This document shows positions 17,037 through 26,500 of a stretch of DNA of 64,000 bases, piece after piece (positions within the stretch are counted from its first letter, which is position 1; each line of letters starts with the position of its first letter). The position numbers and the translations under genes were made by a program. This stretch comes from an uncultured Bacteroidales bacterium (GTDB lineage Bacteria; Bacteroidota; Bacteroidia; Bacteroidales; FEN-979): NCBI GenBank assembly GCA_903837605.1, contig CAILVF010000087.1, forward strand, positions 186,001 through 250,000, written 5' to 3'. The notes beneath the pieces are model-generated. The model saw nothing but the letters and a program-made list of their open reading frames with translations, did no database searches and was not told the DNA's origin.

Positions 17037-17816
17037 TCAGGGGTTCATCTCTTTTACATTGTACCTTAACTCCTTTACCCTGAACCTTCCGTAGCAAAAC
17101 TCCCGGTCGGGATAATGCCAGATGGCTTCACCATAGGTTGGAAGTAAACGGCCGTTGATTTCCCTGTAATCGCTTATAGGCGTTGACCATGGCAGGTTTT
17201 CATAGCTTTTCCCGTCCTTCGACAGGAAGCGGTCATCGGAAGTAAAATTGACAAGTTGGCCTCCTGCGTTGAAAATCAGTTTTGCTGAAACCGTTATCCC
17301 TGCATTCGTAAAGGTGGCCTTGACAGTGAGGTCGTCGATAACTTCCCATGCAATTGCATGACTGATCAGGGATGCTGGCGCCAAAAAACACATATCGTTT
17401 AATACGGTGACAGTTTCACCCTGGTCCATCTTCGGTCCGCTGGCATCGGCAACCGTGATCATCCCGGCAAGTTTGATGACCATAGTTGCACTGGCCGATT
17501 TATATACATGAAGCCCGGTGACCGGCATGCCTTTCATATGGGTGGTAATAAAGAAAAAACGCGAAGGATTTTCAAAAAAATTGTACTGTTCCGAATGAAT
17601 GCCGAGCCATTCATGCTTTTCATCCAGTTTCATTTCACCTTCAAAAACAACATGCACGTTCTTCACCTTTTCCTTTCCAGTGCATCCGGTATAATGTAAA
17701 TATTTCTGAACCACTGCAGGCAGATGGGAAATGTCCTTTTCTGAAAGAATGCCAGGTCTTTCCCCTGTTTTCAGTGCATCACCTACTTCAGATGCAAATT
17801 GTTTTTTCAAGCTCAT
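17037..17816 (-). CDS. DUF6544-like conserved protein
   Basis: 259 aa, no signal peptide, no membrane helix. It looks like the DUF6544 family, seen widely in bacteria and without a known function: PAVVQKYLHYTG near the N-terminus, MKLDEKHEWLGIHSEQYNF, and the late YENLPWSTPISDYREINGRL and PTYGEAIWHYPD blocks. The conserved beta-rich architecture suggests a lipid- or ligand-binding fold, but that is a guess. The ATG at 17816 comes 8 bp after the preceding gap; the lipoprotein gene ends just upstream (17824), so the two are probably in one operon. Confidence 0.75.
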   Translation of the reverse strand: MSLKKQFASEVGDALKTGERPGILSEKDISHLPAVVQKYLHYTGCTGKEKVKNVHVVFEGEMKLDEKHEWLGIHSEQYNFFENPSRFFFITTHMKGMPVTGLHVYKSASATMVIKLAGMITVADASGPKMDQGETVTVLNDMCFLAPASLISHAIAWEVIDDLTVKATFTNAGITVSAKLIFNAGGQLVNFTSDDRFLSKDGKSYENLPWSTPISDYREINGRLLPTYGEAIWHYPDREFCYGRFRVKELRYNVKEMNP

Positions 17817-17823
17817 GTGAAAG

Positions 17824-19026
17824 CTAATGGTTTATGTGGTAATCAATCAGTTTTTTCCTGTAAACCGTATCATTGGTTGCAGTGTCGACCCAGCATTCGA
17901 ACACCAGCCCTACGTTCTTTTTAAAGGTTTGCCAAACATAGAGGGAATTTGTAACAAGCGGAACTTTATGATAGGTATAATATCTCTGGATGATAATGGA
18001 ATCACGGTTACTGTCGACAGTCTTTTGCATGACCTGCCACACCTGGGTATAAGGATCTGTTGCCGGGCTGCCGAGGGGCATTTCCCAGGTTGCGCCGGGG
18101 GTTTCCGAAAGAACCGGGATCCAGCCGATTTCAACCGCACCGTATGTGACAAACCTGGCATACTGATTTACGGCCTGTCCGTCAAATGTGGTTAATGTCA
18201 TCCCTTTAAAACTGACGTAGTTGTTGCCCGTCCTGCTTACCGATGTGCTGGTCCCGGTCTGATAGATCCAGTATGAGGCCGGATAAACCGGAAAGTAAGG
18301 CCGGGGAGTTGCAGCATTTTCAGGAGGAGGTATTTTCCCCGGCATAAGGAACCAGGTTTTCCCGGTGTTCAGTGCAAATCCGACAACGCCCCCGCTGATA
18401 CTGTAATATACCCTGGAAAAAAACACAGGGCAATAAGCAGTTAATGACGGCCCTACCAGTTCATAAACATTTTCAAATACCCTGGGACCGATAGCAAGGG
18501 TTTTATAAAGAGCTTTAACATAACCACCCGCTTTAAAACCGGAATCTGGCACATAACTTATCAGGGTGTCAGCCTCAAAACGGAACTCGGCTGAAAAGCC
18601 GCAGCTTCCGCTGCTGCTGGTTGTCAGGCCGATATTGAAATACTTTGTTCCCGGGTATCCCAGGAACGGATCCGAATAATGAAGGTTGAAATAAATATAA
18701 TCGGAATTTGCAGAAACAAAGCCGGAAGAATTTACCTCGCAGGTATAAAAATTACCCTGGTATCCCGATGGGTTTAGGGGATGTTCATAAAATGATTTCA
18801 TCATCGAATTCCGGCCGCTGTATTTAAAAACGATGGAATCCCCCTCGGTGCTATTAAAGATTAAAGTGTCATTTGTCGGGTAGGGCAGGATGGCCAGTTC
18901 GGCAGTCGTAAATGAAAAGGACCCAAGACTGCTTCCCGACGCGCTGCTGTCTTTCTTTTTACATGAAACCAGTAAAGAAAAACAGAGCCCGAGCGACAGG
19001 ATTACTATAAGGGATCTTCTTTCCAT
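17824..19026 (-). CDS. Lipoprotein of unknown function
   Basis: 400 aa with a lipoprotein signal: a hydrophobic stretch (LIVILSLGLCFSLLVSC), with a lipobox at LLVSC and the Cys followed by KKKDSSASG. The mature part is rich in aromatic and polar beta-strand-like segments, with no domain I recognise. Its start overlaps the 3' end of the PHP phosphatase gene by 22 bp (19005-19026), pointing to translational coupling. The DUF6544-like gene follows after 7 bp. Possibly outer-membrane or periplasmic. Confidence 0.75.
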   Translation of the reverse strand: MERRSLIVILSLGLCFSLLVSCKKKDSSASGSSLGSFSFTTAELAILPYPTNDTLIFNSTEGDSIVFKYSGRNSMMKSFYEHPLNPSGYQGNFYTCEVNSSGFVSANSDYIYFNLHYSDPFLGYPGTKYFNIGLTTSSSGSCGFSAEFRFEADTLISYVPDSGFKAGGYVKALYKTLAIGPRVFENVYELVGPSLTAYCPVFFSRVYYSISGGVVGFALNTGKTWFLMPGKIPPPENAATPRPYFPVYPASYWIYQTGTSTSVSRTGNNYVSFKGMTLTTFDGQAVNQYARFVTYGAVEIGWIPVLSETPGATWEMPLGSPATDPYTQVWQVMQKTVDSNRDSIIIQRYYTYHKVPLVTNSLYVWQTFKKNVGLVFECWVDTATNDTVYRKKLIDYHINH

Positions 19027-19862
19027 TCTTTGCCTGTTAAAACATGCTGAGTAATGAACCCAAGGCTTTTCAGGGTGAACCTGGCTTGTTCAAACAGGTT
19101 CGACAGCTCTTCTGGTTTGTGTGCATCAGAACTTACCGTTACCGGGATTTTCATTTTAAGGATCTTCTTCAGGATATCGGGACCCGGGAAAAAAGTTTCG
19201 GAGCGTTTCTTATATAAGCCACGAGTGTTGACTTCCACTACGGCCCCGGAAGCTGAGATCAGATCCAGGGTTTCGTCTACAAGCCTGATGTACCAGGGAT
19301 CGGTCTCTGAAAAATAACGCCCGCGGTTATACATTTTTACCTTATCCAGGTGCCCGATGATACCGGGTTTATGCTTTGAGACCATTTCCTGCAATTGCCT
19401 GTAGTAAGCCGTAACAGCCCTGCGGCCATCGCCTCCGAATATGCTCTTTATCCCGTCATCATAAATGGAAATATCAGGGCCGTCGATAAACCAGAGCCCT
19501 TCATGGTTTTCATCACGCACAAGGTGTACCGAGCCGATAGTATAATCGAAATGATATTTCCGGCTAAGTTCTTCAAAGGATGCGGTCAAGCCGGGGATGA
19601 AATCGATTTCAATACCCAGCAGGATTTCAATGGTCTTTTCTGCGGATGAGGGAGTGGAGTGTTTCTTCTGCAGATCCCTGATCGAGCGGCAATAAAGCGG
19701 GAGGTTCTTTTCCTTAAGGGCAAAAGAATTTTCGAAAGGAACAGGCGAGTGGTCACTGAAACCCAATACCGAAAAACCCTGGCGTAAAGCTTCCTCAATA
19801 TATCTGTCCGGTTCCGAAGAACCGTCTGACCATCGTGTATGGGTGTGGAGATTGAAATTCAA
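19005..19862 (-). CDS. PHP-domain histidinol-phosphatase family protein, TTG start
   Basis: 285 aa, PHP-fold metal-dependent phosphatase of the HisK (histidinol-phosphatase) type. Metal-binding motifs are visible: NLHTHTRWSDGS at the N-terminus, LGFSDHSPVPF, GIEIDFIPG, IGSVHLVRDE, IGHLDKVKMYN and VSSDAHKPEEL. There is no ATG or GTG in frame between the upstream stop and the conserved NLHTHT, so the start is the TTG at 19862, at the edge of heptad island E. No histidine operon is near, so the substrate may be another phosphate ester. It overlaps the lipoprotein gene by 22 bp. Confidence 0.85.
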   Translation of the reverse strand: MNFNLHTHTRWSDGSSEPDRYIEEALRQGFSVLGFSDHSPVPFENSFALKEKNLPLYCRSIRDLQKKHSTPSSAEKTIEILLGIEIDFIPGLTASFEELSRKYHFDYTIGSVHLVRDENHEGLWFIDGPDISIYDDGIKSIFGGDGRRAVTAYYRQLQEMVSKHKPGIIGHLDKVKMYNRGRYFSETDPWYIRLVDETLDLISASGAVVEVNTRGLYKKRSETFFPGPDILKKILKMKIPVTVSSDAHKPEELSNLFEQARFTLKSLGFITQHVLTGKEWKEDPL

Positions 19863-19929
19863 TTTACGATTTAGATTTACAAATTACGATTGCCGTCACC
19901 AGTCACCAGGCACTAGTCGCCAGTCACAT
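19861..19929. repeat. Heptad-repeat island E, between the U32 and PHP genes
   Basis: Two flavours sit side by side. 19861-19890 is a TTACG type (ATTTACG, ATTTAGA, TTTACAA, ATTACGA, with one slip). 19895-19929 is a strict 7-bp run: GTCACCA twice, GGCACTA, GTCGCCA, GTCACAT. The second run encodes the last residues and the TAG stop of the U32 gene (minus strand, stop at 19913-19915). The first directly abuts the TTG start of the PHP gene. Confidence 0.75.
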
Positions 19930-21160
19930 TAATCTTATACACTTTATCGGCGCGGCGAAGCATTATATCTACGGGGATGGAACAAAATTCTCCCTTCACC
20001 GTTTTTTTCACTTCGTTCAGGTCCACCCGGATCTCAGGAACTGTAAATTCAACAACCCCGGTTGTGGGACCCTGGATATAGATCCTGTCGCCTTTTGAAA
20101 GCCTGCCTGATTCCATTTTAATTTCAGCGACCTTCAGTTTCTTAAAATAGTTGGTCACCTTTCCAACATACTCTTTGGTCGTGGTCGCGACAGAACCATG
20201 CTGCCCTGCCCATTCCCCCGTTTTCCTGCCAAGGTAATACCCTTCCCAAAAACCACGGTTGTATACAGTTTTAAGCCTGTCGATCCATCCTTCGACCTTC
20301 TCCTGGCTGTAAGTCCCGTCAAGAACGGCATCCACAGCTTCCCTGTAGCATGAGACGACGGTTTTCACGTATTCGGGACTGCGGCCGCGGCCTTCGATCT
20401 TCAGAACCGATACCCCGGCATTGATTATTTTGTCAAGGAACCCGATAGTACAAAGGTCTTTGGGCGACATAATATATTCATTGTCGACCAAGAGTTCGAT
20501 CTCCCCATCGGAGTCTGTGACTTTATATGGCCTGCGGCAGGTCTGGTAGCAGGCGCCCCGGTTGGCAGAAGCATTATAATGATCAAGGCTGAGATAGCAT
20601 TTCCCCGAAACCGCCATACACAAAGCTCCGTGGGCAAAGACTTCCAGTTTAACCGGTTCCCCCGCCGGTCCTTTTATTTTCTGGCGGATGATGGAACGGT
20701 GGATTGCTGCCACCTGTTCAAGGCTCAGTTCGCGGGCGGTCACCATGGTCCCTGAAAACTGCGACCAGTATTTCACGGCTTCCAGGTTGGTGATGTTTGT
20801 CTGGGTCGACATATGGACTTCCATCCCGGCCGAACGGGCATACTGTATCACTGCATGGTCGGAAGCTATAATCGCATTAATGCCGTTTTTCAGGGCCGAG
20901 TCGACCATTTTTTTCATCTCCTTCAGTTCATTGTCGAAGATGACGGTGTTAAGGGTTAAGTAAGTGCGCAGCCCGTGTTTACGGCAAATGCGTGAAATCT
21001 TAACCAGGTCACGAAGGCTGAAATTTATGGATGAACGGGCACGCATGTTCAGCACGCCAATGCCGAAATACACAGAATCAGCACCAGCCTGTATTGCGGC
21101 CTGCAGTGATTCCCATGTACCTACCGGAGCTGTGATCTCGATGTTGGGTTTGTGCTTCAT
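19913..21160 (-). CDS. Peptidase U32 family protein (YegQ/TrhP-like)
   Basis: 415 aa, close to the E. coli YegQ/TrhP size. Members of this family are linked to tRNA wobble-uridine hydroxylation (5-hydroxyuridine, with prephenate) rather than to peptidase activity. The U32 signature is visible: VFAHGALCMAVSGKCYLS, then ANRGACYQTCRRPYKV, with Cys residues that may bind a cluster. Early PVGTWESLQAAIQAGADSVY and the late beta-barrel domain also fit. The last residues are read through heptad island E. The U32 family call is firm, the tRNA role is inferred. Confidence 0.88.
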   Translation of the reverse strand: MKHKPNIEITAPVGTWESLQAAIQAGADSVYFGIGVLNMRARSSINFSLRDLVKISRICRKHGLRTYLTLNTVIFDNELKEMKKMVDSALKNGINAIIASDHAVIQYARSAGMEVHMSTQTNITNLEAVKYWSQFSGTMVTARELSLEQVAAIHRSIIRQKIKGPAGEPVKLEVFAHGALCMAVSGKCYLSLDHYNASANRGACYQTCRRPYKVTDSDGEIELLVDNEYIMSPKDLCTIGFLDKIINAGVSVLKIEGRGRSPEYVKTVVSCYREAVDAVLDGTYSQEKVEGWIDRLKTVYNRGFWEGYYLGRKTGEWAGQHGSVATTTKEYVGKVTNYFKKLKVAEIKMESGRLSKGDRIYIQGPTTGVVEFTVPEIRVDLNEVKKTVKGEFCSIPVDIMLRRADKVYKINVTGD

Positions 21161-21199
21161 ATCGATATCTGATGATCCGGTTATCCCGTATCCCGTAAC
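21161..21199. repeat. Heptad-repeat island F
   Basis: The unit ATCCCGT occurs twice in tandem (21183-21196), preceded by looser ATC-bearing units starting at 21161, with spacing of 6-8 bp. It fills nearly the whole gap between the U32 start (21160) and the stop of the small lipoprotein gene (21199). Confidence 0.6.
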
Positions 21200-21570
21200 T
21201 ACTTGTTTATATCTTTTTCGAAACTGGCCCTGTCCTCTTTTGAAAGATAAGGACAGTCAAGCATGGCTTTGCGAAGTTCCTTTGCGAACTCTTCGCTGAA
21301 CTTCTTATCCGACAATTTATCCTTGTATTTAGCTTTGAATTCCTGGTAAAGGACAGTCATTTCCACCTCAGCCTGTTTTTCCTTGGCGCGCAACTGTATT
21401 ACCTTCAGGGAATCTCCAGGATTCACTGCTTTGAGGTTGTTCATAGTTTCAATATTCCTGCACATTGCAACAGCAATGTTTTTAGCATCCTTTTTCAATT
21501 CAGCATTGCCGCCGCAGGAAGTCAGGATAATGACTGCACTGACGAAAATTATACTTATTAGTTGTTTCAT
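21199..21570 (-). CDS. Small lipoprotein of unknown function
   Basis: 123 aa. Lipoprotein signal MKQLISIIFVSAVIILTSC with the lipid-anchored Cys followed by GGNAELKKD. The mature part is charged and mostly helical, with a probable coiled coil (about 60-90, VIQLRAKEKQAEVEMTVLYQ) and two more Cys (MCRN and LDCPYL). No domain is recognised. It is flanked on both sides by heptad islands F and G. Confidence 0.7.
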   Translation of the reverse strand: MKQLISIIFVSAVIILTSCGGNAELKKDAKNIAVAMCRNIETMNNLKAVNPGDSLKVIQLRAKEKQAEVEMTVLYQEFKAKYKDKLSDKKFSEEFAKELRKAMLDCPYLSKEDRASFEKDINK

Positions 21571-21601
21571 TATGATTGGTTTTTCGATTTTTGGTTAGTG
21601 A

Positions 21602-21671
21602 ATCCAGCTATCCGGTTATGGGCGCGAAGCGCCTGATCTGCAGCTACGCTGCGATAACTGGATTACTGGAT
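21602..21671. repeat. Island G: three-way-junction hairpin element
   Basis: The outer arms ATCCAGCTATCCGGTTAT (21602-21619) and ATAACTGGATTACTGGAT (21654-21671) pair at 15 of 18 positions. Inside are two perfect 5-bp stems with 3-nt loops: GGCGC-GAA-GCGCC (21621-21633) and GCAGC-TAC-GCTGC (21640-21652). The arms contain heptad-like units (ATCCAGC, TATCCGG; ACTGGAT, TACTGGA). It lies in the 107-bp gap between aspS and the small lipoprotein gene and could terminate aspS transcription or act as a REP-like element. Confidence 0.7.
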
Positions 21672-21677
21672 AAACGT

Positions 21678-23423
21678 TTATAAATTTAACCTGATATTCA
21701 GTTCCTTCAACTGTAATTCTTTAATTGCCGATGGTGAATCTATCATCACATCCCTTCCTGAATTGTTCTTGGGAAAGGCAATGAAATCGCGTATTGAATC
21801 ACCGCCTCCGAAAATCGTGGACCAGCGGTCGAAGCCAAAAGCTATGCCTCCGTGGGGAGGTGCGCCGTATTCAAAGGCGTTCATTAAAAAGCCGAACTGT
21901 GTCACTGCATCTTCTTCGGTGAACCCAAGCACCTGGAACATCCTGTGTTGCAAGTCTTTATTATGAATCCTGATGGACCCCCCGCCTATTTCGGTTCCGT
22001 TGATGACCAGGTCATAGGCATTGGCCCTGACCTTTGCCGGATCTGTATCCAGCAATGGAATATCTTCAGGTTTGGGTGAAGTAAAAGGATGGTGCTTTGC
22101 ATAAAACCTGTTTGTTTCCCCGTCCCATTCGAGCAAGGGAAAATCGGTCACCCAGAGGGGTTTGAAATCACCGGTTTTCATCAGTCCGAGCCTGCGACCC
22201 ATCTCGAGTCTCAGCTCGCATAGTGCTTTCTGTGTTTTCTCTTCCGCCCCGGCCATAATCAGCACCAGGTCGCCGGGTACAGCTCCAACTTCTTTGAGAA
22301 TAGCCGCCAGGTCATCCGCAGAGTAAAATTTATCAACAGAAGATTTCATTGAGCCATCCGAAGCGTAACGGATATACATCAATCCGGAAGCGCCAACCTG
22401 TGGCCGTTTTACATAATCGGTCAGCTCGTCGAGCTGTTTGCGGGTATACTCGGCACAGCCATCAGCCTTAATACCGGCAATAAGCCCGGCTTCGTCAGCT
22501 ACCTTGAACCCCTTGCCTTTCATAAGACCGGTGAGTTCAACAAAGGTCATCCCGAACCTCAGATCGGGCTTGTCGCAACCATACAGTTTCATGGCCTGGT
22601 CATACGACATCCGCGGAAAATCAATCATATCCATATTGAGGACCGATTTGAACAGGTGTTTGGCGAGTCCTTCAAAAGTATTCAGTATGTCTTCCTGTGT
22701 CACGAACGACATTTCGCAGTCGATCTGTGTAAACTCAGGCTGGCGGTCGGCACGAAGGTCCTCGTCCCTGAAGCAGCGAACGATCTGGAAATACCTGTCG
22801 AACCCGGCTACCATCAAAAGCTGTTTGAATGTTTGGGGGGACTGGGGCAATGCGTAGAACTGGCCCGGGTTCATGCGTGAAGGAACTACGAAATCCCTGG
22901 CGCCTTCCGGTGTTGATTTGATCAGGTAAGGGGTTTCTATGTCGATGAAATCTTTGGAATTCAGGTAGTTCCTGGTCTCAATAGACAGCTTGTGCCTTAA
23001 TTCAAGATTCTTCCTGTTCGACTGCCTGCGAAGGTCGAGGTAACGGTATTTCATGCGGAGTTCTTCGCCCCCGTCGGTATTGTCTTCTATGGTAAAAGGC
23101 GGTATTTTGGAAGAGTTGAGAACAGTGAGTTCTTCAACATTTATCTCGATGTCGCCAGTAGGCATTTTAGGGTTTTTATTGCTTCTTTCGGCAACTGTCC
23201 CTTTTGCTTTTATCACGAACTCACGTCCAAGTTTGCGGGCTTCTTCGCAAAGAACAGGATTCTTCTCCATATTGAACACCAGCTGGGTGATCCCGTAACG
23301 GTCGCGGAGGTCAATAAAAGTGAGGCCGCCCATTTCCCTTGACCTTTGGACCCATCCGCAGAGGGCCACGCCGAGGGAAGTATTTTCGATGCGGAGTTCT
23401 CCGCAGGTATGCGTTCGCAGCAT
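21678..23423 (-). CDS. aspS: Aspartyl-tRNA synthetase
   Basis: 581 aa, bacterial type with the GAD insertion domain. OB-fold anticodon-binding domain at about 1-110 ([34 protein letters not shown]). Class II motif 2 in [16 protein letters not shown], motif 3 in [19 protein letters not shown] part around 290-410. A -7 element (23449-23456) lies 26 bp before the start. The Asp-tRNA-only or Asx-type specificity cannot be told by eye. Confidence 0.97.
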   Translation of the reverse strand: MLRTHTCGELRIENTSLGVALCGWVQRSREMGGLTFIDLRDRYGITQLVFNMEKNPVLCEEARKLGREFVIKAKGTVAERSNKNPKMPTGDIEINVEELTVLNSSKIPPFTIEDNTDGGEELRMKYRYLDLRRQSNRKNLELRHKLSIETRNYLNSKDFIDIETPYLIKSTPEGARDFVVPSRMNPGQFYALPQSPQTFKQLLMVAGFDRYFQIVRCFRDEDLRADRQPEFTQIDCEMSFVTQEDILNTFEGLAKHLFKSVLNMDMIDFPRMSYDQAMKLYGCDKPDLRFGMTFVELTGLMKGKGFKVADEAGLIAGIKADGCAEYTRKQLDELTDYVKRPQVGASGLMYIRYASDGSMKSSVDKFYSADDLAAILKEVGAVPGDLVLIMAGAEEKTQKALCELRLEMGRRLGLMKTGDFKPLWVTDFPLLEWDGETNRFYAKHHPFTSPKPEDIPLLDTDPAKVRANAYDLVINGTEIGGGSIRIHNKDLQHRMFQVLGFTEEDAVTQFGFLMNAFEYGAPPHGGIAFGFDRWSTIFGGGDSIRDFIAFPKNNSGRDVMIDSPSAIKELQLKELNIRLNL

Positions 23424-23448
23424 AAATCAGGAGTTGAGTTAAGGGATG

Positions 23449-23456
23449 CAAAGATA
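23449..23456 (-). promoter_or_regulatory. Bacteroidota -7 element for aspS
   Basis: Reads TATCTTTG on the minus strand, a perfect TAnnTTTG, 26 bp upstream of the aspS ATG. No clear -33 TTTG at the usual distance. Confidence 0.5.
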
Positions 23457-23509
23457 CGAAAATTCGTAATGGTGTTATGTTCGCTGCTCCCGTAGCGGAG
23501 TGTTGAAAG

Positions 23510-26500
23510 CTATTTCGTTATCATGACCCTTATCCCATCGCTGTGAGCAGAAAACCCGGGTGCATACATGCACTGGATGGTCGTAATGCCGTTGGAATAA
23601 TTTCCTGCAGCATTCACTACCAGGGGATATTCGAAAACATAAGTTCCTCTCGGGATGTAATCGAAGAAGAAATCAGTTGTGGCATCGGTTGTGCTCTGGT
23701 AATAACCCAGCCCATCCTGATAATGGTATCCCGATAAAGTACTCCCGGATCCCGGTTCGAATGCCGATGCCCTCTGGTCGCGCATATGCACAAACTCAAG
23801 TTCCCGGTCTGTTGAAAGAACAATCCTTACCTTCAGCTTATCACCGGTTTTAAGGCTGCACTGGTCCTGAAGTGCAACAAGGACCGGCCCCGACGGAGTA
23901 TTTTTTTCAAGGAAAAGTTTCTTCTCAAGTTTCAGGGATGTCGCAGCAGAGGTGATCTTGTCCATATTCTCAAAATACTGCCAGTAAAGAGCTCCCCAGG
24001 CCAGTCCGTCGGTTGACTTACTTACCTTCACTTTTCCCATTTCGGGAGTGATCTCGTTGCCGCTCCAGCTCAGCTGGAAGTAGCCAGTCCCGGCTTCCTG
24101 GCTGATATCGGGGAGCTTCGACGGATCGATTTTAAGTTTTCCAAGCGAGATCTTTATTCCAGGGTTTGCCGACAGCAGGTCGTTGCCCCTGGCCAGCAAA
24201 GCATAGCAGGCCTCAACAGTGGCCCTGGAACTTGTCCAGGAATGGGTTTGTTTCTGCTTCAGCAGCCAGATCTTCATTTCGCCGACACTGCTGATGTCTT
24301 TGCTCACTTCCTCAGAGGCTTCAATCAGCAGTGCCTGGGTTTCAACCGGAGCCTGGTGCCAGTAATATCCTCCTTCCTGGGCCCAGTACATTCCCATTTC
24401 GTTTGAATGAAGAGCTCTTTCGGAAAGGGATTTCATTATGAGGGCCGAAACATCTTTCTTCCCGAAACGGTCCAGGGCTATTGCAAGCATGGCCTGGGAC
24501 GAAAGATCCTCTTTGGTCCAGTATTGCATGGCCTGAGAGAGGAAATAATTCAGGGCTTCCTGGAATTTTGGTGAAAGCGGCTGGCTTTTAATGAAATACG
24601 AACGAACGTAAAGGAACTGGATTTCCAGGACTGAAAGATTGTTGTCCTTCATTTGGGAGGGATTCCGTCTTTTCAGCTCTTCATAATTTTTCCCGAATTC
24701 CTCATCAATGAAGCGTAAGCCGTTGTTAAGCAGCTGTTTCATTTCCAGGTCGTTTCCCGAAAGAGATGCTCCAAGGTGATCCAGGTGGGCAAGACCTCCT
24801 ATAATATCCTGGCTTATAAACCTGCTTTCGGGCATGCCTTCGAACCATGTCCAGCCGCCGCCGGGAGTCTGAAGTTTCTGCAGGCGGGCCAGGTTTTTCT
24901 CAAGGTTCATGTGAAGATTTCCCGGATCAAAATACAACCCGAGTTTACGGCGGTTTTCAGTTTCTGTCTTTGCCTCCATAACCCATGGAGTCTGTTGCAG
25001 CAGCAGTGACTTCAGCTGGGAATTCTTTTCAAGGCTGGAAAGCAGGGCATCCGGTAAAAGGTTTTTCCAGCTTTCAAACACTGCTTTGATTTTCGGGTCG
25101 GAATTAATTATATGGGAGGCAATGCAGTTTGCGTAGAAAGCCCCGAATGTGGAATAAGCATCTTCGAATTCTTTTTCATTAAGTGCGGGAAGGGCCTGAA
25201 CGGCATACCAGGCCGGGTTTGAAGCAAATTCAAGTGTAAGGCGGTAATTTTTAAGTGTTTTACCGGCGGATGAGGCGATGAGTTTGTCAAAGCTGAAATC
25301 AAAAGTTCCTTTATCACGAACGGGCAAAGGCAGGGTCTCGGTAACCATCATCCGGTTTGGCAGTATCGGGATGATCTTTTCTTCGCCGTCGCTGAATGCC
25401 CCTGATTCGGCTATAACACGGTATTGCAGCAAAGATAGCGAAGGGTTTTCGGGTATCAGGATATTCCAGAAAATGCCTGTGCTTTCGCCCCGCGGTATGG
25501 AGATTTCCTGTCGTGAAGGACCGGAAACAAGGCTGTCAAGCGATTTCATGGTGATGCCGTCGAAAAGCTCAATACGCACCATAGCCTTCATGTCCTGAGC
25601 TGAAAGGTTTACAACTTTGGCACTGAAGACCAGTTTGTCGCCCTGCCTTATAAAACGAGGCGCATTGGGCATTACCATTAAATCCTTTCGGGTAACAAGC
25701 TCTTTCTCAACCAGGCCGTAAAGAAGGCCGGGAGTGTGCGCAAAACCCTGAAATTTCCATTGTGTGAGGGATTCGGGTGCCGTAAAGCTAAGTGACAGCC
25801 CACCGGCCGAATCAGTGACGAGATCAGGATAGAAGAAAGCAGTTTCACGAAAATCCTTCCGCAGTTGTAAACCAGTTTTCTCAACAGTCGGTTTTGGCTT
25901 CTCTCCGCCACCGGCGCTGATCCCGGCCACATTAAGGTCTTCGGGAGGAGGTGGCGCTTCGGGAACCGTATTCATGGCCATGGCCATCCCTGATTTTTCC
26001 TCCATGGCCACCTCCTGGCGGTCAGTTCGTCCCAACTTAATCATCATGGGATATGGCCTTGAGCCAAAATAATTTAATCCGAACCAGTTCAGTCCAGGAT
26101 ACTCATGCGTGGTATAATCGCCGCTTGTTTTTGTTGAGGCTGCCGAACCACTGCGGATAAAATAATTGTTGCCGGTATTCCAGGGGTTCGCACCGTAAAA
26201 TTTCCCTCCAAGTTCAAACAACCAGGTATTTGGTCTGAAAGCGTCGAGGGAGGCATCATACATTGAAGCAAGGAATTCGGCAGAAACAGGCTTGTTCCCC
26301 GCACTGCTGATATGGATTTTCCATTGTTCCTTTTCTCCCGGGAGTATCTTACTCCGGAAGGACTCAAACGCTATATTAAGTTTATTGTCGGCATAGGGAA
26401 CCGAGACCAGCTGGTAATCCTGGTAGATGCGGTTGAATTTTGAAAACACGAAATTGACCGAAAAATTTCCCCGGTAACTCTCCAAAACAGGTATATCGAT

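Noticed and set aside
19861..19929. CRISPR-like array
   Set aside because: Units are 7 bp and contiguous, with no spacers. CRISPR repeats are 23-40 bp with unique spacers, and no cas gene is present.
23476..23505. Terminator hairpin after the macroglobulin gene
   Set aside because: Only four-base stems can be formed (CTCC/GGAG and CGCT/AGCG), too weak, and no T-run follows on the minus strand.
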